Below are positions 1-8,211 of a DNA stretch of 64,000 bases, in pieces. The notes beneath the pieces are model-generated. The model made no database searches, was not told the DNA's origin, and worked only from the letters and a program-made list of their open reading frames with translations. Where the stretch lies: the NCBI GenBank assembly GCA_035516795.1, contig DATIZX010000064.1, forward strand, positions 1-64,000, given 5' to 3'. Each line of letters starts with the position of its first letter. The first letter of the stretch is position 1. The position numbers and the translations under genes were made by a program. The stretch is from DATJBF01 sp035516795 (GTDB taxonomy: Bacteria; Verrucomicrobiota; Verrucomicrobiia; Palsa-1439).

Positions 1-1232
1 TCCAGAATCAATGCCGCGCCTTGACCGCCGCCCACGCACGCGGAGGCCAACCCCATGTTCAGATTGCGTCGCTCCATTTCCTTGAGCAACGTCAACACCA
101 ACCGCGCGCCGCTGGCGCCCACGGGATGCCCCAACGCAATCGCTCCGCCGTTGACGTTGAGCAGGTCGCGGTTGATCTCCAAATCGAATTGTTTGCGCAA
201 CATCAGCTCAACCGCCAGCACCTGCACGGCAAACGCCTCGTTGATCTCGATGAGTTGAATCTCGTCCCATTCCACGTCTGATTCTTCCAAGACCTTCGGG
301 ATGGCATAGGCGGGACCGAGTCCCATGCGTTGCGGGTCAACGCCGACATACGAATACGCCTTCAAATAGCCCAGCGGTTCCAAGCCCAGGTCGTCCGCCT
401 TGTCCTCGCTCATCACCAACAACGCGACCGCGCCGTCGGTGATCTGCGACGAATTGCCAGCGGTGACGGTGCCGTTGTGCTTGTCGAAGACCGGACGCAA
501 TTTGGCGAGGGCTTCCATGCTCTGGTTCTCGCGAACGCCGTTGTCCTCCTGCACAAACCGGCCCTGCGGCAGATAAACCGTCATCATTTCTTCGCGCAGT
601 TTGGAGCGTGCTGTGGTGGCTTTGCGGTGCGATTCGAGCGCGAATTCATCCTGATTCTCGCGGGGAATCCCGAAATCACGGTACAATACCTCGGCGGTCT
701 GTCCCATGTTCAACCCGCACGTGAAATCGGTCAGCCCCAGCATGACGCCGACACGCGGACGAAAGTCGGACGGTCGAAATCGCGATGCGGCCAGGAGTTT
801 TTGCGGAAAGTTTTTCGCCCGGCTGAGAGCGGTGAACTTGTCGGCGGCTGCGCCGGAGAACAGCAACGGGATATTCGACATGCTTTCGGTGCCGCCGACG
901 ATGAAGGCGTCGCCCTCGCCCGACGTCATTTTTTCGTAGGCGCTGGTGACGGCCTCGAAACTGCTCGCGCAATTGCGATGCACCGTGTACGCGGGAATCT
1001 CCTGCGGAATGCCGGCATTCAACGCGATGACCCGGGCAATGTTCGCGGCCTCCGGCGGCTGCGCCACGTTGCCGAAAATCACCTGGGAAATCTCGCCGCG
1101 GTCGAATTCGGTCCGCTCCAGCAACTCGCTCACCGCCAGCCTTCCGAGTTCTTGCGCTGGCAATGACTTCAAATCAGTCCCTGCCTTGCAAAACGGAGTT
1201 CGGATCCCGTCAATGATTGCCAATCGCGTCAT
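1..1232 (-). CDS. Thiolase (acetyl-CoA acyltransferase), 3' end cut by window edge
   Basis: Catalyses thiolytic cleavage of 3-ketoacyl-CoA, or the reverse condensation of two acyl-CoAs, in fatty acid or short-chain acyl-CoA metabolism in the cytoplasm. The protein starts MTRLAIIDGIRTPF, the usual thiolase N-terminus. The nucleophile cysteine lies in HRNCASSFEAV near residue 90, followed by a glycine-rich GGTESMSN stretch. The second active-site histidine is in GGAIALGHPVGASGAR and the last readable part is SACVGGGQGAALILE, so only the final few residues are missing. The ATG at 1232 is chosen because the thiolase N-terminus begins exactly there. The cysteine context resembles FadA/FadI-type degradative thiolases more than biosynthetic PhaA, but substrate cannot be read from sequence. 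No partner hydratase/dehydrogenase gene is visible inside the window. Confidence 0.93.
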   Translation of the reverse strand, partial: MTRLAIIDGIRTPFCKAGTDLKSLPAQELGRLAVSELLERTEFDRGEISQVIFGNVAQPPEAANIARVIALNAGIPQEIPAYTVHRNCASSFEAVTSAYEKMTSGEGDAFIVGGTESMSNIPLLFSGAAADKFTALSRAKNFPQKLLAASRFRPSDFRPRVGVMLGLTDFTCGLNMGQTAEVLYRDFGIPRENQDEFALESHRKATTARSKLREEMMTVYLPQGRFVQEDNGVRENQSMEALAKLRPVFDKHNGTVTAGNSSQITDGAVALLVMSEDKADDLGLEPLGYLKAYSYVGVDPQRMGLGPAYAIPKVLEESDVEWDEIQLIEINEAFAVQVLAVELMLRKQFDLEINRDLLNVNGGAIALGHPVGASGARLVLTLLKEMERRNLNMGLASACVGGGQGAALIL

Positions 1233-1545
1233 GTCATTTATGCGCTACGACAACGAGCCGTGCGGCATTCTGGTCGTACGGGGCGCCGGCCAGATTGCCG
1301 TAAATGTTTACCCGCCGGAAGCTGCCTGTCCTCCCTCAGCGAACTCTCCATGCCTAACGAGCCGGCAGCGATCTTCTGCTGCGCTCACGAAATAACCAAA
1401 CGCCTTGCTAAAATTCAACACAATAAGGCATCCCGACGAAAACAGAAGCGCCGCTCGCCTGCCTTTCGCGAATCAACCACAGGCCTTTCTGAATCGGCTG
1501 ATGGACCCGGATTTTTGCAGTGCCTCTCGGGCTTGCAACAGCTCG
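1233..1545. other. Intergenic stretch with no supported gene
   Basis: About 310 bases lie between the start of the thiolase gene and the end of the dienelactone hydrolase gene, both on the minus strand. Short open frames here have no recognisable domain. The thiolase promoter is probably here, but no clear -35/-10 pair stands out by eye. Confidence 0.5.
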
Positions 1546-2319
1546 TTACCTGAAAATCTCCGCAAAGAACAGCTTCATCGCTGCCCACGAACGTTTGTCA
1601 GCGCGTTCGTTGTAAGCCACACCTTGTATCTTGCTGTCTTTATTGGCGGGATTGGTGAAACCGTGCATCGCGCCGCCGTAAATGTTCATCTGCCAATCGA
1701 TACCGGCCTTGCGAAACTCATCCTGCAACGCCGCAATGTCGCTGGCCGGCTCGAATAGATCGTCGCCCCCGTGACAAATCAACACCTTGCACTTGATGTT
1801 CTTTGCATCGCGCGTCGGCGTATCGAGTCCACCGTGAAAACTGACAATCCCGGCGATATCGGCACCGCTACGCGCCAATTCGAGCACGGTCGTGCCACCG
1901 AAACAATAACCAATCGCCGCGACCCTTTTCGGATCACACTGCGGTTGCCTCTTCAATTCCTCCAGCCCGGCGTTGACGCGGTCGCGCAACAATTGACGAT
2001 CACCCTTGAACTTTCCCGCCAAAGCTCCCGCTTCCTGCGGCGTCTTCGCAACGACGCCGGCGCCGTAGATGTCGGCGGCGAACGCGACATAACCCAACTT
2101 GGCGAGTTCGTTGGCGCGCATTTTGGGATAACCATTGAGTCCCCACCATTCATGCACGACCAACACGCCGGGTCGTTTGCCCTTCAGCGCGGGATCGTAC
2201 GCCAAATATCCCTTTAATGCCGTATCGCCTTGTTTGTATTCAACCGTCTCCGTATGCAGCGCCGCCTGCGCGCTGGCTGCCAATGCAATTCCCGTCATCA
2301 TTCCAAACATTCGTTTCAT
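1546..2319 (-). CDS. Secreted dienelactone hydrolase family protein
   Basis: Alpha/beta hydrolase of the dienelactone hydrolase (DLH) family, 257 residues. The N-terminus (MKRMFGMMTGIALAASAQA) is a Sec signal peptide, so the enzyme is probably periplasmic, unlike classical cytoplasmic chlorocatechol DLH. The family triad is visible: nucleophile cysteine in GYCFGG (about residue 138), aspartate in HGGDDLF (about 186) and histidine in AMHGF (about 219). HEWWGLNGY near residue 57 is the usual oxyanion-side motif of the family. Many secreted DLH proteins have unknown substrates, so no pathway is assigned. It stands alone, with no overlapping partner. Confidence 0.92.
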   Translation of the reverse strand: MKRMFGMMTGIALAASAQAALHTETVEYKQGDTALKGYLAYDPALKGKRPGVLVVHEWWGLNGYPKMRANELAKLGYVAFAADIYGAGVVAKTPQEAGALAGKFKGDRQLLRDRVNAGLEELKRQPQCDPKRVAAIGYCFGGTTVLELARSGADIAGIVSFHGGLDTPTRDAKNIKCKVLICHGGDDLFEPASDIAALQDEFRKAGIDWQMNIYGGAMHGFTNPANKDSKIQGVAYNERADKRSWAAMKLFFAEIFR

Positions 2320-2483
2320 GCTCGCCTCCCGTATTCGAGGAGAACGCTAGCATGCAAGGTTCGCTAGCGCAACGCGTCTGCGGCGATCATCCTTGATAGA
2401 AACGCGTAGGTTTGGTTTCATCAGAATCGAAGGTTGTTGATCTCATCTTAATGCTCGCTAACCGCTTGGAGAAAAGGTCAACC

Positions 2484-3011
2484 ATGAAACGCGACTTTTT
2501 TGGAGACTCGTACGACGCAGTCAAACGCATGTGGTGCGAGATACTCTCTGGTTGGGCACGGTTGTACGCCGAGCCGCGATTCATCCCCACCGAACTCCAT
2601 CAGGCATTTACTCGACTGACCGGGATTCCGATGTTGGCAGATTACCGTCCGGAAACATATTCCATCCTCAACGATCCGGATACTGGCATCAGGTTGCCCA
2701 ACGAACGAACCCAAGGCACGAGCCGTAAACACATCGCCATCACTGCCATCGCTAATCAGTTACAGTCGAATGGAGTTCGATGCGTCGTAACATTTGATCA
2801 GAGCTTTATTAGGAGTCGCAACCTGACGCCTATAGACCAGCGCCATTCCAAAATGGACCGCCTCCGTAAGGAAGGATTTCCGTCTTTTTACTACGTCTCT
2901 CACGCACCGTTTCTTTTCGCGGCTCCTGATGAGGAAACACTGGAGGAGTTACGAACACTCTTGGTCAATGCAGGAATCCCAAACGACAAACGCCTTGAGA
3001 ATCTGAAATAG
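2484..3011 (+). CDS. Hypothetical protein, about 175 aa
   Basis: No family recognised. The open frame extends upstream to 2412, but the internal ATG at 2484 is preferred because a purine-rich ribosome binding site (ggagaaaagg) lies just before it and the protein then begins MKRDFFGDSYDAVKRMWCEIL. It is soluble, with no signal peptide or membrane segment, and has a mixed alpha/beta pattern. It stands alone on the plus strand among minus-strand genes. It is followed immediately by a remnant of a ligase 3' end (3016-3092) and a nucleotidyltransferase-like gene, so this 1.2-kb patch looks like accessory DNA. A role in defence or in DNA transfer would be a guess. Confidence 0.6.
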   Translation: MKRDFFGDSYDAVKRMWCEILSGWARLYAEPRFIPTELHQAFTRLTGIPMLADYRPETYSILNDPDTGIRLPNERTQGTSRKHIAITAIANQLQSNGVRCVVTFDQSFIRSRNLTPIDQRHSKMDRLRKEGFPSFYYVSHAPFLFAAPDEETLEELRTLLVNAGIPNDKRLENLK

Positions 3012-3015
3012 AGAT

Positions 3016-3092
3016 TACCCCCTTCGGCCTCGCGTCCAACACCCGCACTTCCTTCAGAGAAGTTTCGAGCTTGATGCGTTTGAGCGGATCGT
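3016..3092 (-). pseudogene. Remnant: duplicate of the 3' end of the neighbouring CoA ligase gene
   Basis: Read on the minus strand this encodes DPLKRIKLETSLKEVRVLD followed by ARPKG. This is almost the same as the C-terminus of the ligase at 3732-5186 (KRIKLETSLKEVRVLDARPKE). The two DNA copies align over about 70 bases with roughly ten differences and share no similarity further upstream. The copy is therefore an old 3' fragment, either of a partial tandem duplication or of a lost second ligase paralogue. It has no start codon of its own. Confidence 0.75.
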
Positions 3093-3107
3093 CGAGCAAA
3101 GGACCAT

Positions 3108-3638
3108 TCAGGTGCGGGGAACAACCTTTTGCAGCTCCGTGGGCAACCGATCCCAAAGCGCCGGATACGCTTCGACGAGGCGGGTGATGTCCAGCAGATC
3201 CTTCTGGCGTTTGCTCGGGCGGCGCTGTACATCGCTCCATGCCCGCACCTTGCCGGTCAGCGTGTCTTCCCGGCTCGCGACGCGCATCAGAATCCCGTGG
3301 ACGTCGGCAGCCACCGCGCGCTGCGGAAAATCAGCGTAATCGCCTTCGGTGGTGATCTGGATCGTCACGGCACCGGTGCCCTGCAAATTGATCGACCACT
3401 CGTGGCGTTGGGCAGTAAAGCCGGCGGCTTCGAGGGCGGCGACCGCTTCTTCGAGGCGTTGTGCCGTAATTACGATATCCACATCGCGTGTGACGAGAGG
3501 TTCGGCAGCCCAATGGTTCACAGCCAGGCCACCAATCATGCACCAGGGAATCTGACGACTTTCCAGCGTGTCCACCAACCGGCGCACATCTCCAGCGCCA
3601 CCGCTGGTTTGCCATTCAAAAAAATCGCGTGACGTCAT
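3108..3638 (-). CDS. Nucleotidyltransferase-fold protein (AbiEii/DUF6036-like)
   Basis: A 176-residue protein with the nucleotidyltransferase beta fold. GGLAVNHWA near residue 36 is the GG motif, and RDVDIVI near residue 51 supplies the paired acidic residues (DVD) that bind metal. The rest (SREDTLTGKVRAW, then KRQKDLLDITRLVEAYP) fits the AbiEii-like or DUF6036 group, where the C-terminal helices read K-x-x-DL-D. Members often act as the antitoxin-like or toxin-like half of two-gene systems, but no partner overlaps it here. It sits between the ligase remnant and the intact ligase, so the gene probably arrived with the event that duplicated the ligase end. Confidence 0.75.
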   Translation of the reverse strand: MTSRDFFEWQTSGGAGDVRRLVDTLESRQIPWCMIGGLAVNHWAAEPLVTRDVDIVITAQRLEEAVAALEAAGFTAQRHEWSINLQGTGAVTIQITTEGDYADFPQRAVAADVHGILMRVASREDTLTGKVRAWSDVQRRPSKRQKDLLDITRLVEAYPALWDRLPTELQKVVPRT

Positions 3639-3731
3639 CAGTTCACCCGGGTGCAGTGTAAGCCGAAGGCTGTTGACAGTTCAAGCGAACGTGGATGGAC
3701 TTGGGCACCACTCTTTCAGTCGTCTACCCTC

Positions 3732-5186
3732 TCACTCCTTCGGCCGGGCATCCAGCACGCGCACTTCCTTCAGTGAAGTTTCAAGCTTGATGCGTTTGAG
3801 CATGTCTTTGAGCGAGTGGACTTCGATGTGGTTGGGCGTAATCTCGGCGTCGGTCTGGAAACGTTTGCGGATCGATTCCTTGAGGTGTTCAGGTTCGGCG
3901 CCATTGGCGAGCGCCAGATGCAGAATCAACTCGTCCACGTCGTGCGGGTCGTCGTGGGCCTTGCGAATCTCCAATTGCCATTCGCCGATCTCGGTTGAGT
4001 CGTCGAGGATCTGCTGCAGCGTATCGAAATTGACGAGCGTGCCCTTGAGCTTGCTGATGTTCAATTCCTTCGTGTTGCTTTCCCGGCCAATGCTGCCAAA
4101 AATCCGCGGAACGTTTCGCCCACAATACGGACACGGTTCCCAGGTTAGTCCGCCATTCACATAATCACCGGTCCGATACCGCAGCACCACCGTGCCCCGC
4201 GCATCGAGCGGCGTGTATACCAATTCGCCAGGTTCCCCTTCGTCTTTGACCTCGCCCGTTTCGGGATCGATCACCTCGAAGATGCCGAGGTCGGGAAACA
4301 GATGATAACCGCTCCATTGGCCGGGCGGCGGCGGACATTCGCCCCAGGCCATGCGCGCTTCCGTGAAACCGTACGTGCCACAAACGCGCACCTCGTTGGC
4401 GCCCATTTCCTGCAACAGCGCAACCATCCGACGGCGGATGCCCTGCGGACTTTTCTCGCCACCGAGCACGATCTTGCAGACCTGCGGCCATTTGCGGCCT
4501 TGCGCGTGCGCTTCGCGAATCACGTGATAGACAAACGTTGGGATTCCAATGACCGCTTCGGGCTTGATCTTGTCGATCAAGTTGATATTGCCGTCGGTCC
4601 CCATCACCTTGCCGCCACCCGAACTGACCAGCAACATGCCGAACTCCAGCCCGGCCAACACCACCTGCCAAAAGGCGAGATGAGGTGCGTACGGAAACAT
4701 GTTCACGCCGCGCATCTTCGTGGTGGCCGCGAACGTCTGGATCAAACGGGCGCCCGCTGTGCGCAGGTTGGACATGTCATGGTCCGTATACGTGAAGGCG
4801 ACCGGCGCCGAACTGCGGCCGGTCGTGGCGGTCAGGAAGATGGGACGATATTCACGCTCGAACCGGCGTTCCACCGCGCGTTTTCCTCGAAACAGCGCCT
4901 CCGCAACCACACGCGGTCGATGTTTCAATACCGAAATGTCAGGCGTGATGATGAACTCGCGGAATTTCTCGGGTTCTTCCGAGGTCGGCAACAAATCCGC
5001 TTTGCTGGTAAACGGCAAGTGCTTCAAATCAGCCACGGTCTTGATTTGGCGTGGGTCGATTCTGTGTTTGGCGAACAGTTTCTTGTAGAACGGGCTGAAA
5101 GGGGCGATGACCTCGGTGAGATACCGGTGGAGCTTCTCGTTCTGAATGCGCCGCTGCTCGGCGACGCTCATCCGGTCCCATTTCAT
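3732..5186 (-). CDS. Phenylacetate-CoA ligase-like (PaaK family) AMP-forming enzyme
   Basis: A 484-residue ANL-superfamily adenylating enzyme. It would activate a carboxylic acid with ATP and load it on CoA. The phosphate-binding loop is TATTGRSSAPV (about residues 119-129). GTYGFTEA (about 268) is the adenine-binding/A5-like motif, and YRTGDY (about 342) carries the ribose-binding aspartate. CPYCGRNVPR (about 355) supplies two cysteines of the zinc-knuckle-like element often seen in PaaK relatives. The C-terminal lid ends KRIKLETSLKEVRVLDARPKE. The start ATG overlaps the stop of the upstream cNMP/MinD/patatin gene by four bases (5183-5186), so the two are translationally coupled. The substrate may be a fatty or aryl acid released by the patatin domain; that is inference. 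Confidence 0.9.
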   Translation of the reverse strand: MKWDRMSVAEQRRIQNEKLHRYLTEVIAPFSPFYKKLFAKHRIDPRQIKTVADLKHLPFTSKADLLPTSEEPEKFREFIITPDISVLKHRPRVVAEALFRGKRAVERRFEREYRPIFLTATTGRSSAPVAFTYTDHDMSNLRTAGARLIQTFAATTKMRGVNMFPYAPHLAFWQVVLAGLEFGMLLVSSGGGKVMGTDGNINLIDKIKPEAVIGIPTFVYHVIREAHAQGRKWPQVCKIVLGGEKSPQGIRRRMVALLQEMGANEVRVCGTYGFTEARMAWGECPPPPGQWSGYHLFPDLGIFEVIDPETGEVKDEGEPGELVYTPLDARGTVVLRYRTGDYVNGGLTWEPCPYCGRNVPRIFGSIGRESNTKELNISKLKGTLVNFDTLQQILDDSTEIGEWQLEIRKAHDDPHDVDELILHLALANGAEPEHLKESIRKRFQTDAEITPNHIEVHSLKDMLKRIKLETSLKEVRVLDARPKE

Positions 5187-7165
5187 ACGCGCACCAGTTC
5201 TTTCAATTGCGGCAAGGCACGTTCCGCCGCCTCTTCCCCCGATCGGATGTAACGCTCGGGATTATAGAAATCGTACCAGACTCCCTCCGGAACCATGGGA
5301 CGAATCACGATATCGGCATTGACGCAGGCATCCTCGGCCATGCGGGACTGCATGGCGTGCATGGAACGCATGTAGACGTTGATGATGCTGGTGGGAGTCT
5401 CGACCAGTGGCCCCTTTTCGTGCATACCGGCTTGGCGTTCCCTTCGCCGGCCGCGCGCTAATTCCGCCCGGTAATTCTCACGCAGCTTCATCTGCTCGAT
5501 ATTGGGGATGGTGTTTACGGCAATGATCTTGGTGACACCGGCCTTTACCAAGACGCTGACCGGCACCGGGTTGGTGATTCCGCCGTCGATCAGCGTCTGG
5601 CCGTTGCTGCCGACCGGCCGAAACACTCCCGGAATGGAAATGCTGGCGCGAATCGCATCGATCAGTTTGCCCTGCTCGAAGACAACCTCTTCCATGGTGT
5701 GGAGGTTGCTGGCCACGATCTTCAGCGGCATAATCGTGTCGGAGAAGGTCAGGTCGTCCACGATGGTGTGGAGAAAATTCAGCACGCGCAGTCCGCGGAT
5801 AATGCCGGAACCGGGGAACATCGGATCGAGCAGTTTCAAAATCGCGCGTTTGCCTTTGATCCGCAACGCAATCTGCTCCATCTCATCGGCCGTTTTGCCA
5901 ACGGCCCACGCGGCGGCGATCAGTGATCCCATCGAACTGCCCGCCACCAAATCGACGGCAATGCCTTCCCGCTCGAGAACGCGGATGACACCGATGTGCG
6001 CCAGGCCCCGAGCGGCGCCAGTCCCCAGGGCCAGTCCCACCAGCACGTTGCCCAACTCGCGCGCGAGGCGGCGCACAACGAGGCTGTACGGTTCCATGGG
6101 GTGGCGGACCACGTACGGCGTGCCGTCCACCGCGGCGACCACTTCGTTCTCCGGAATCAGGCGCAGCAAACAACTGATGCGCTGGCCAACCTTGCGCTCG
6201 GCCTCCCGAACGTAAGGTGCGCACTTCTCGCCCACGGCGGTCAGGATCACTTTCAATTTCGGCGCACGAGCCGCAGCGTGGGATTGAAAGTCCTGTAGCA
6301 ACAACCGCGTCTTGTACAGATGCTCGTCGTCGTAGCGGGCCATGACAAAGACGCTGTCCGACTGGACGAGGCAGGCAAAGACGGAAGGCGAAGCTTCGTT
6401 GGGAAGATCGCAGATCACGTAATCGTATTGTTTGACCAGATGACCGAAAACCGGCGCGATCATGGCAATCTCACGTTCGTCCCCCAGCAAATCCAAATTC
6501 AATCGATCGTAACCCAAGGGCGAATGCACGATGATATCCTGCAAGCCGAGGCTGCTGCGAAAATCGAGCCGCTCGCACTTCAGCAAGGGCACGCCGTGCT
6601 GTTTGCCGCTGAAATCGAGCAGCAATACCGGTTCGCGCGTCTCGTGCGCCAGACTGGCAGCCAGATTGGCGGCCAGTGTGGATTTGCCCGTGCCGGGCAG
6701 GGCGCCGTACAGCGAAATGATCGTGCTCCATTTCGCGCGCTGCTTTTCTTCGCGCAGTTGTTTGATGCGATGACCAAGACGTTGGCTGAAGCTGACGGCC
6801 ACGCGTGGATCGCGTTTGACGACTGCTTCGAAGTCCTCGCGGGGGATCTTGAGGAGCATCGAGTCGTTGACCGCGCGAACATTGGCCCAGTGGGTTTCGC
6901 CACTAAGCAGCGGCATTTCCCCAAAGCAATCGTCGTCGCAATAAGTGGCAAAAACCCGCTCGTGCCCGCTCTTGAGCCGCGTGTAAGCCTGCAACCGGCC
7001 CGACACAACGATGTACAATCCGTCGCCGGGATCATTCTCGCGGACGACCAGTTCGCCTTTTTTGACCGTAACAAACTCACCCCGTTCCGCCAGGCTCTTC
7101 ATCAATTCCTCACCGAGACTGGCCAGAACCGGCACATTCCCAAGAACTTGAAGCTTCTGTTCCAT
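5183..7165 (-). CDS. Three-domain fusion: cyclic-nucleotide-binding, MinD/ParA-like ATPase, patatin-like phospholipase
   Basis: A 660-residue protein with three readable domains. Residues 1-130 form a cNMP-binding beta-roll (KKGELVVRENDPGDGLYIV, then CFGEMPLLSGE with the phosphate-binding-cassette pattern). Residues 145-370 resemble MinD/CpaE-type P-loop ATPases: Walker A GALPGTGKST at 154-163, LLLDF at 181-185 and DYVICDLPN at 248-256. Residues 375-655 are a patatin/NTE-type lipase: oxyanion loop GTGAARG at 381-387, GSSMG with nucleophile Ser411, and DGG with Asp527. cNMP-binding plus patatin is a known pairing (NTE-like); an ATPase between them is unusual. No membrane segment is evident. 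It overlaps the ligase gene by four bases, suggesting lipid hydrolysis followed by re-activation of the freed acid, gated by a nucleotide signal. Confidence 0.88.
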   Translation of the reverse strand: MEQKLQVLGNVPVLASLGEELMKSLAERGEFVTVKKGELVVRENDPGDGLYIVVSGRLQAYTRLKSGHERVFATYCDDDCFGEMPLLSGETHWANVRAVNDSMLLKIPREDFEAVVKRDPRVAVSFSQRLGHRIKQLREEKQRAKWSTIISLYGALPGTGKSTLAANLAASLAHETREPVLLLDFSGKQHGVPLLKCERLDFRSSLGLQDIIVHSPLGYDRLNLDLLGDEREIAMIAPVFGHLVKQYDYVICDLPNEASPSVFACLVQSDSVFVMARYDDEHLYKTRLLLQDFQSHAAARAPKLKVILTAVGEKCAPYVREAERKVGQRISCLLRLIPENEVVAAVDGTPYVVRHPMEPYSLVVRRLARELGNVLVGLALGTGAARGLAHIGVIRVLEREGIAVDLVAGSSMGSLIAAAWAVGKTADEMEQIALRIKGKRAILKLLDPMFPGSGIIRGLRVLNFLHTIVDDLTFSDTIMPLKIVASNLHTMEEVVFEQGKLIDAIRASISIPGVFRPVGSNGQTLIDGGITNPVPVSVLVKAGVTKIIAVNTIPNIEQMKLRENYRAELARGRRRERQAGMHEKGPLVETPTSIINVYMRSMHAMQSRMAEDACVNADIVIRPMVPEGVWYDFYNPERYIRSGEEAAERALPQLKELVRV

Positions 7166-7230
7166 CGTCCGGTCTCACGGGGAGCACGCGTGCAACCCCC
7201 TATATAGGATAAAGCAGCCGGTGGGCCGAA

Positions 7231-8211
7231 TCAATGGGGCAACGCTTGATTTTGCAGCAGGGACAGCAATCGCAAGGTGGTCTTTCCAATGATTTCCAGA
7301 CTGCGCGGGCTGATTTTGTCCAACGTGTCCTTGTCCGTATGCCAGTAATCGTTCAAGCCGGGCGCGCTACCAAATTCAAAGTCGATGAGATCCACCGCCG
7401 GAATCCCGGCCTGCAGGAAGGGAACGTGGTCGTCCAGAATCGAGTTTCCCCGGTAGTCGAAATAGTCACGAAAGCCAGCGGCACGGGAGGCGTCAAACAC
7501 CGGCCCTACGAGCGAGCCGGTCACCCAGACGTTCAAATTCTTGTCGCCGATCATGTCCAGCAGCACCATCGCCTTGATGGATCCAACCTGATGCTCACGC
7601 TTCAGTTCTTGGACAAAAAACCGGCTGCCCCATAACCCATCTTTGTCGCTGTATTCCACCATGGCTTCCTCGCCGTCGAAAAACACGAACCACAAATCCG
7701 GCTGCTGCGCTGCCACGCGGGACATCTCCAAGAGTGCACCCGTGCTCGAGCCGCCGTCGTTGGCGCCTACGAATGTTATGTTGGTAAAGAGTTTGGTGTC
7801 GTAGTGCGAGCCGACGATAATAATGCGATCCGGGCCGCGATGCTGGATTCGGGTCTTCGCAACGATGTTGCGGAATTGCTTCGGACCGTACGGCGTGGGC
7901 GCCGTAAAGACCTGTTCCTCCACCGTCAAACCGTAACTTTGCAATTGTTGCTCGATGTAGGCCGCTGATCTTGCGAGCGCGGCGCTGCCGCTGGGACGCG
8001 GTCCGAAGCCAACGATCTTCTCCACCTGCTCATACGCCTTGTGTCCATCGAACGCATTCCATTGCAAGGGAGGTGGCGGCTTGGAACTGCAGCCGAATGA
8101 AAAAAGGATCGAGAGAACCAGCAACCTGTAGCGGCGGTCTGTGACCGCCGACGGGATCCTGTTTCGGTGCCCGCGGAGTGCCGCGAGAGACGGGATCAAT
8201 CGCGCTGCCAT
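7231..8211 (-). CDS. M28-family zinc metallopeptidase / glutaminyl-cyclase-like lipoprotein
   Basis: A 326-residue protein with the M28 di-zinc set: His136 (GSHYDT), Asp152 (GANDGGS), Glu181/Glu182 (FFDGEEA), Asp219 (LLDMIGD) and His291 (YWHTDKDT). The GSHYDTK and DGEEA contexts, and the absence of a PA domain, also fit glutaminyl-peptide cyclotransferases, so peptidase versus cyclase is unresolved. LLVLSILFSFGCSS is a lipoprotein signal with Cys41, so the enzyme should be anchored outside the cytoplasmic membrane. The start overlaps the end of the M48 gene by 16 bases, so the two peptidases are probably one operon. The residues just before the hydrophobic core (AVTDRRYR) are encoded by a dispersed palindrome at 8132-8150. 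Confidence 0.88.
   Translation of the reverse strand: MAARLIPSLAALRGHRNRIPSAVTDRRYRLLVLSILFSFGCSSKPPPPLQWNAFDGHKAYEQVEKIVGFGPRPSGSAALARSAAYIEQQLQSYGLTVEEQVFTAPTPYGPKQFRNIVAKTRIQHRGPDRIIIVGSHYDTKLFTNITFVGANDGGSSTGALLEMSRVAAQQPDLWFVFFDGEEAMVEYSDKDGLWGSRFFVQELKREHQVGSIKAMVLLDMIGDKNLNVWVTGSLVGPVFDASRAAGFRDYFDYRGNSILDDHVPFLQAGIPAVDLIDFEFGSAPGLNDYWHTDKDTLDKISPRSLEIIGKTTLRLLSLLQNQALPH
8132..8150. repeat. Dispersed palindrome CGGCGGTC-TGT-GACCGCCG, inside the M28 gene
   Basis: A perfect 8-bp stem with a 3-base loop. The same element with similar flanks occurs in the other orientation at about 37665-37690. It lies within codons for the n-region of the M28 lipoprotein signal. Confidence 0.8.
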
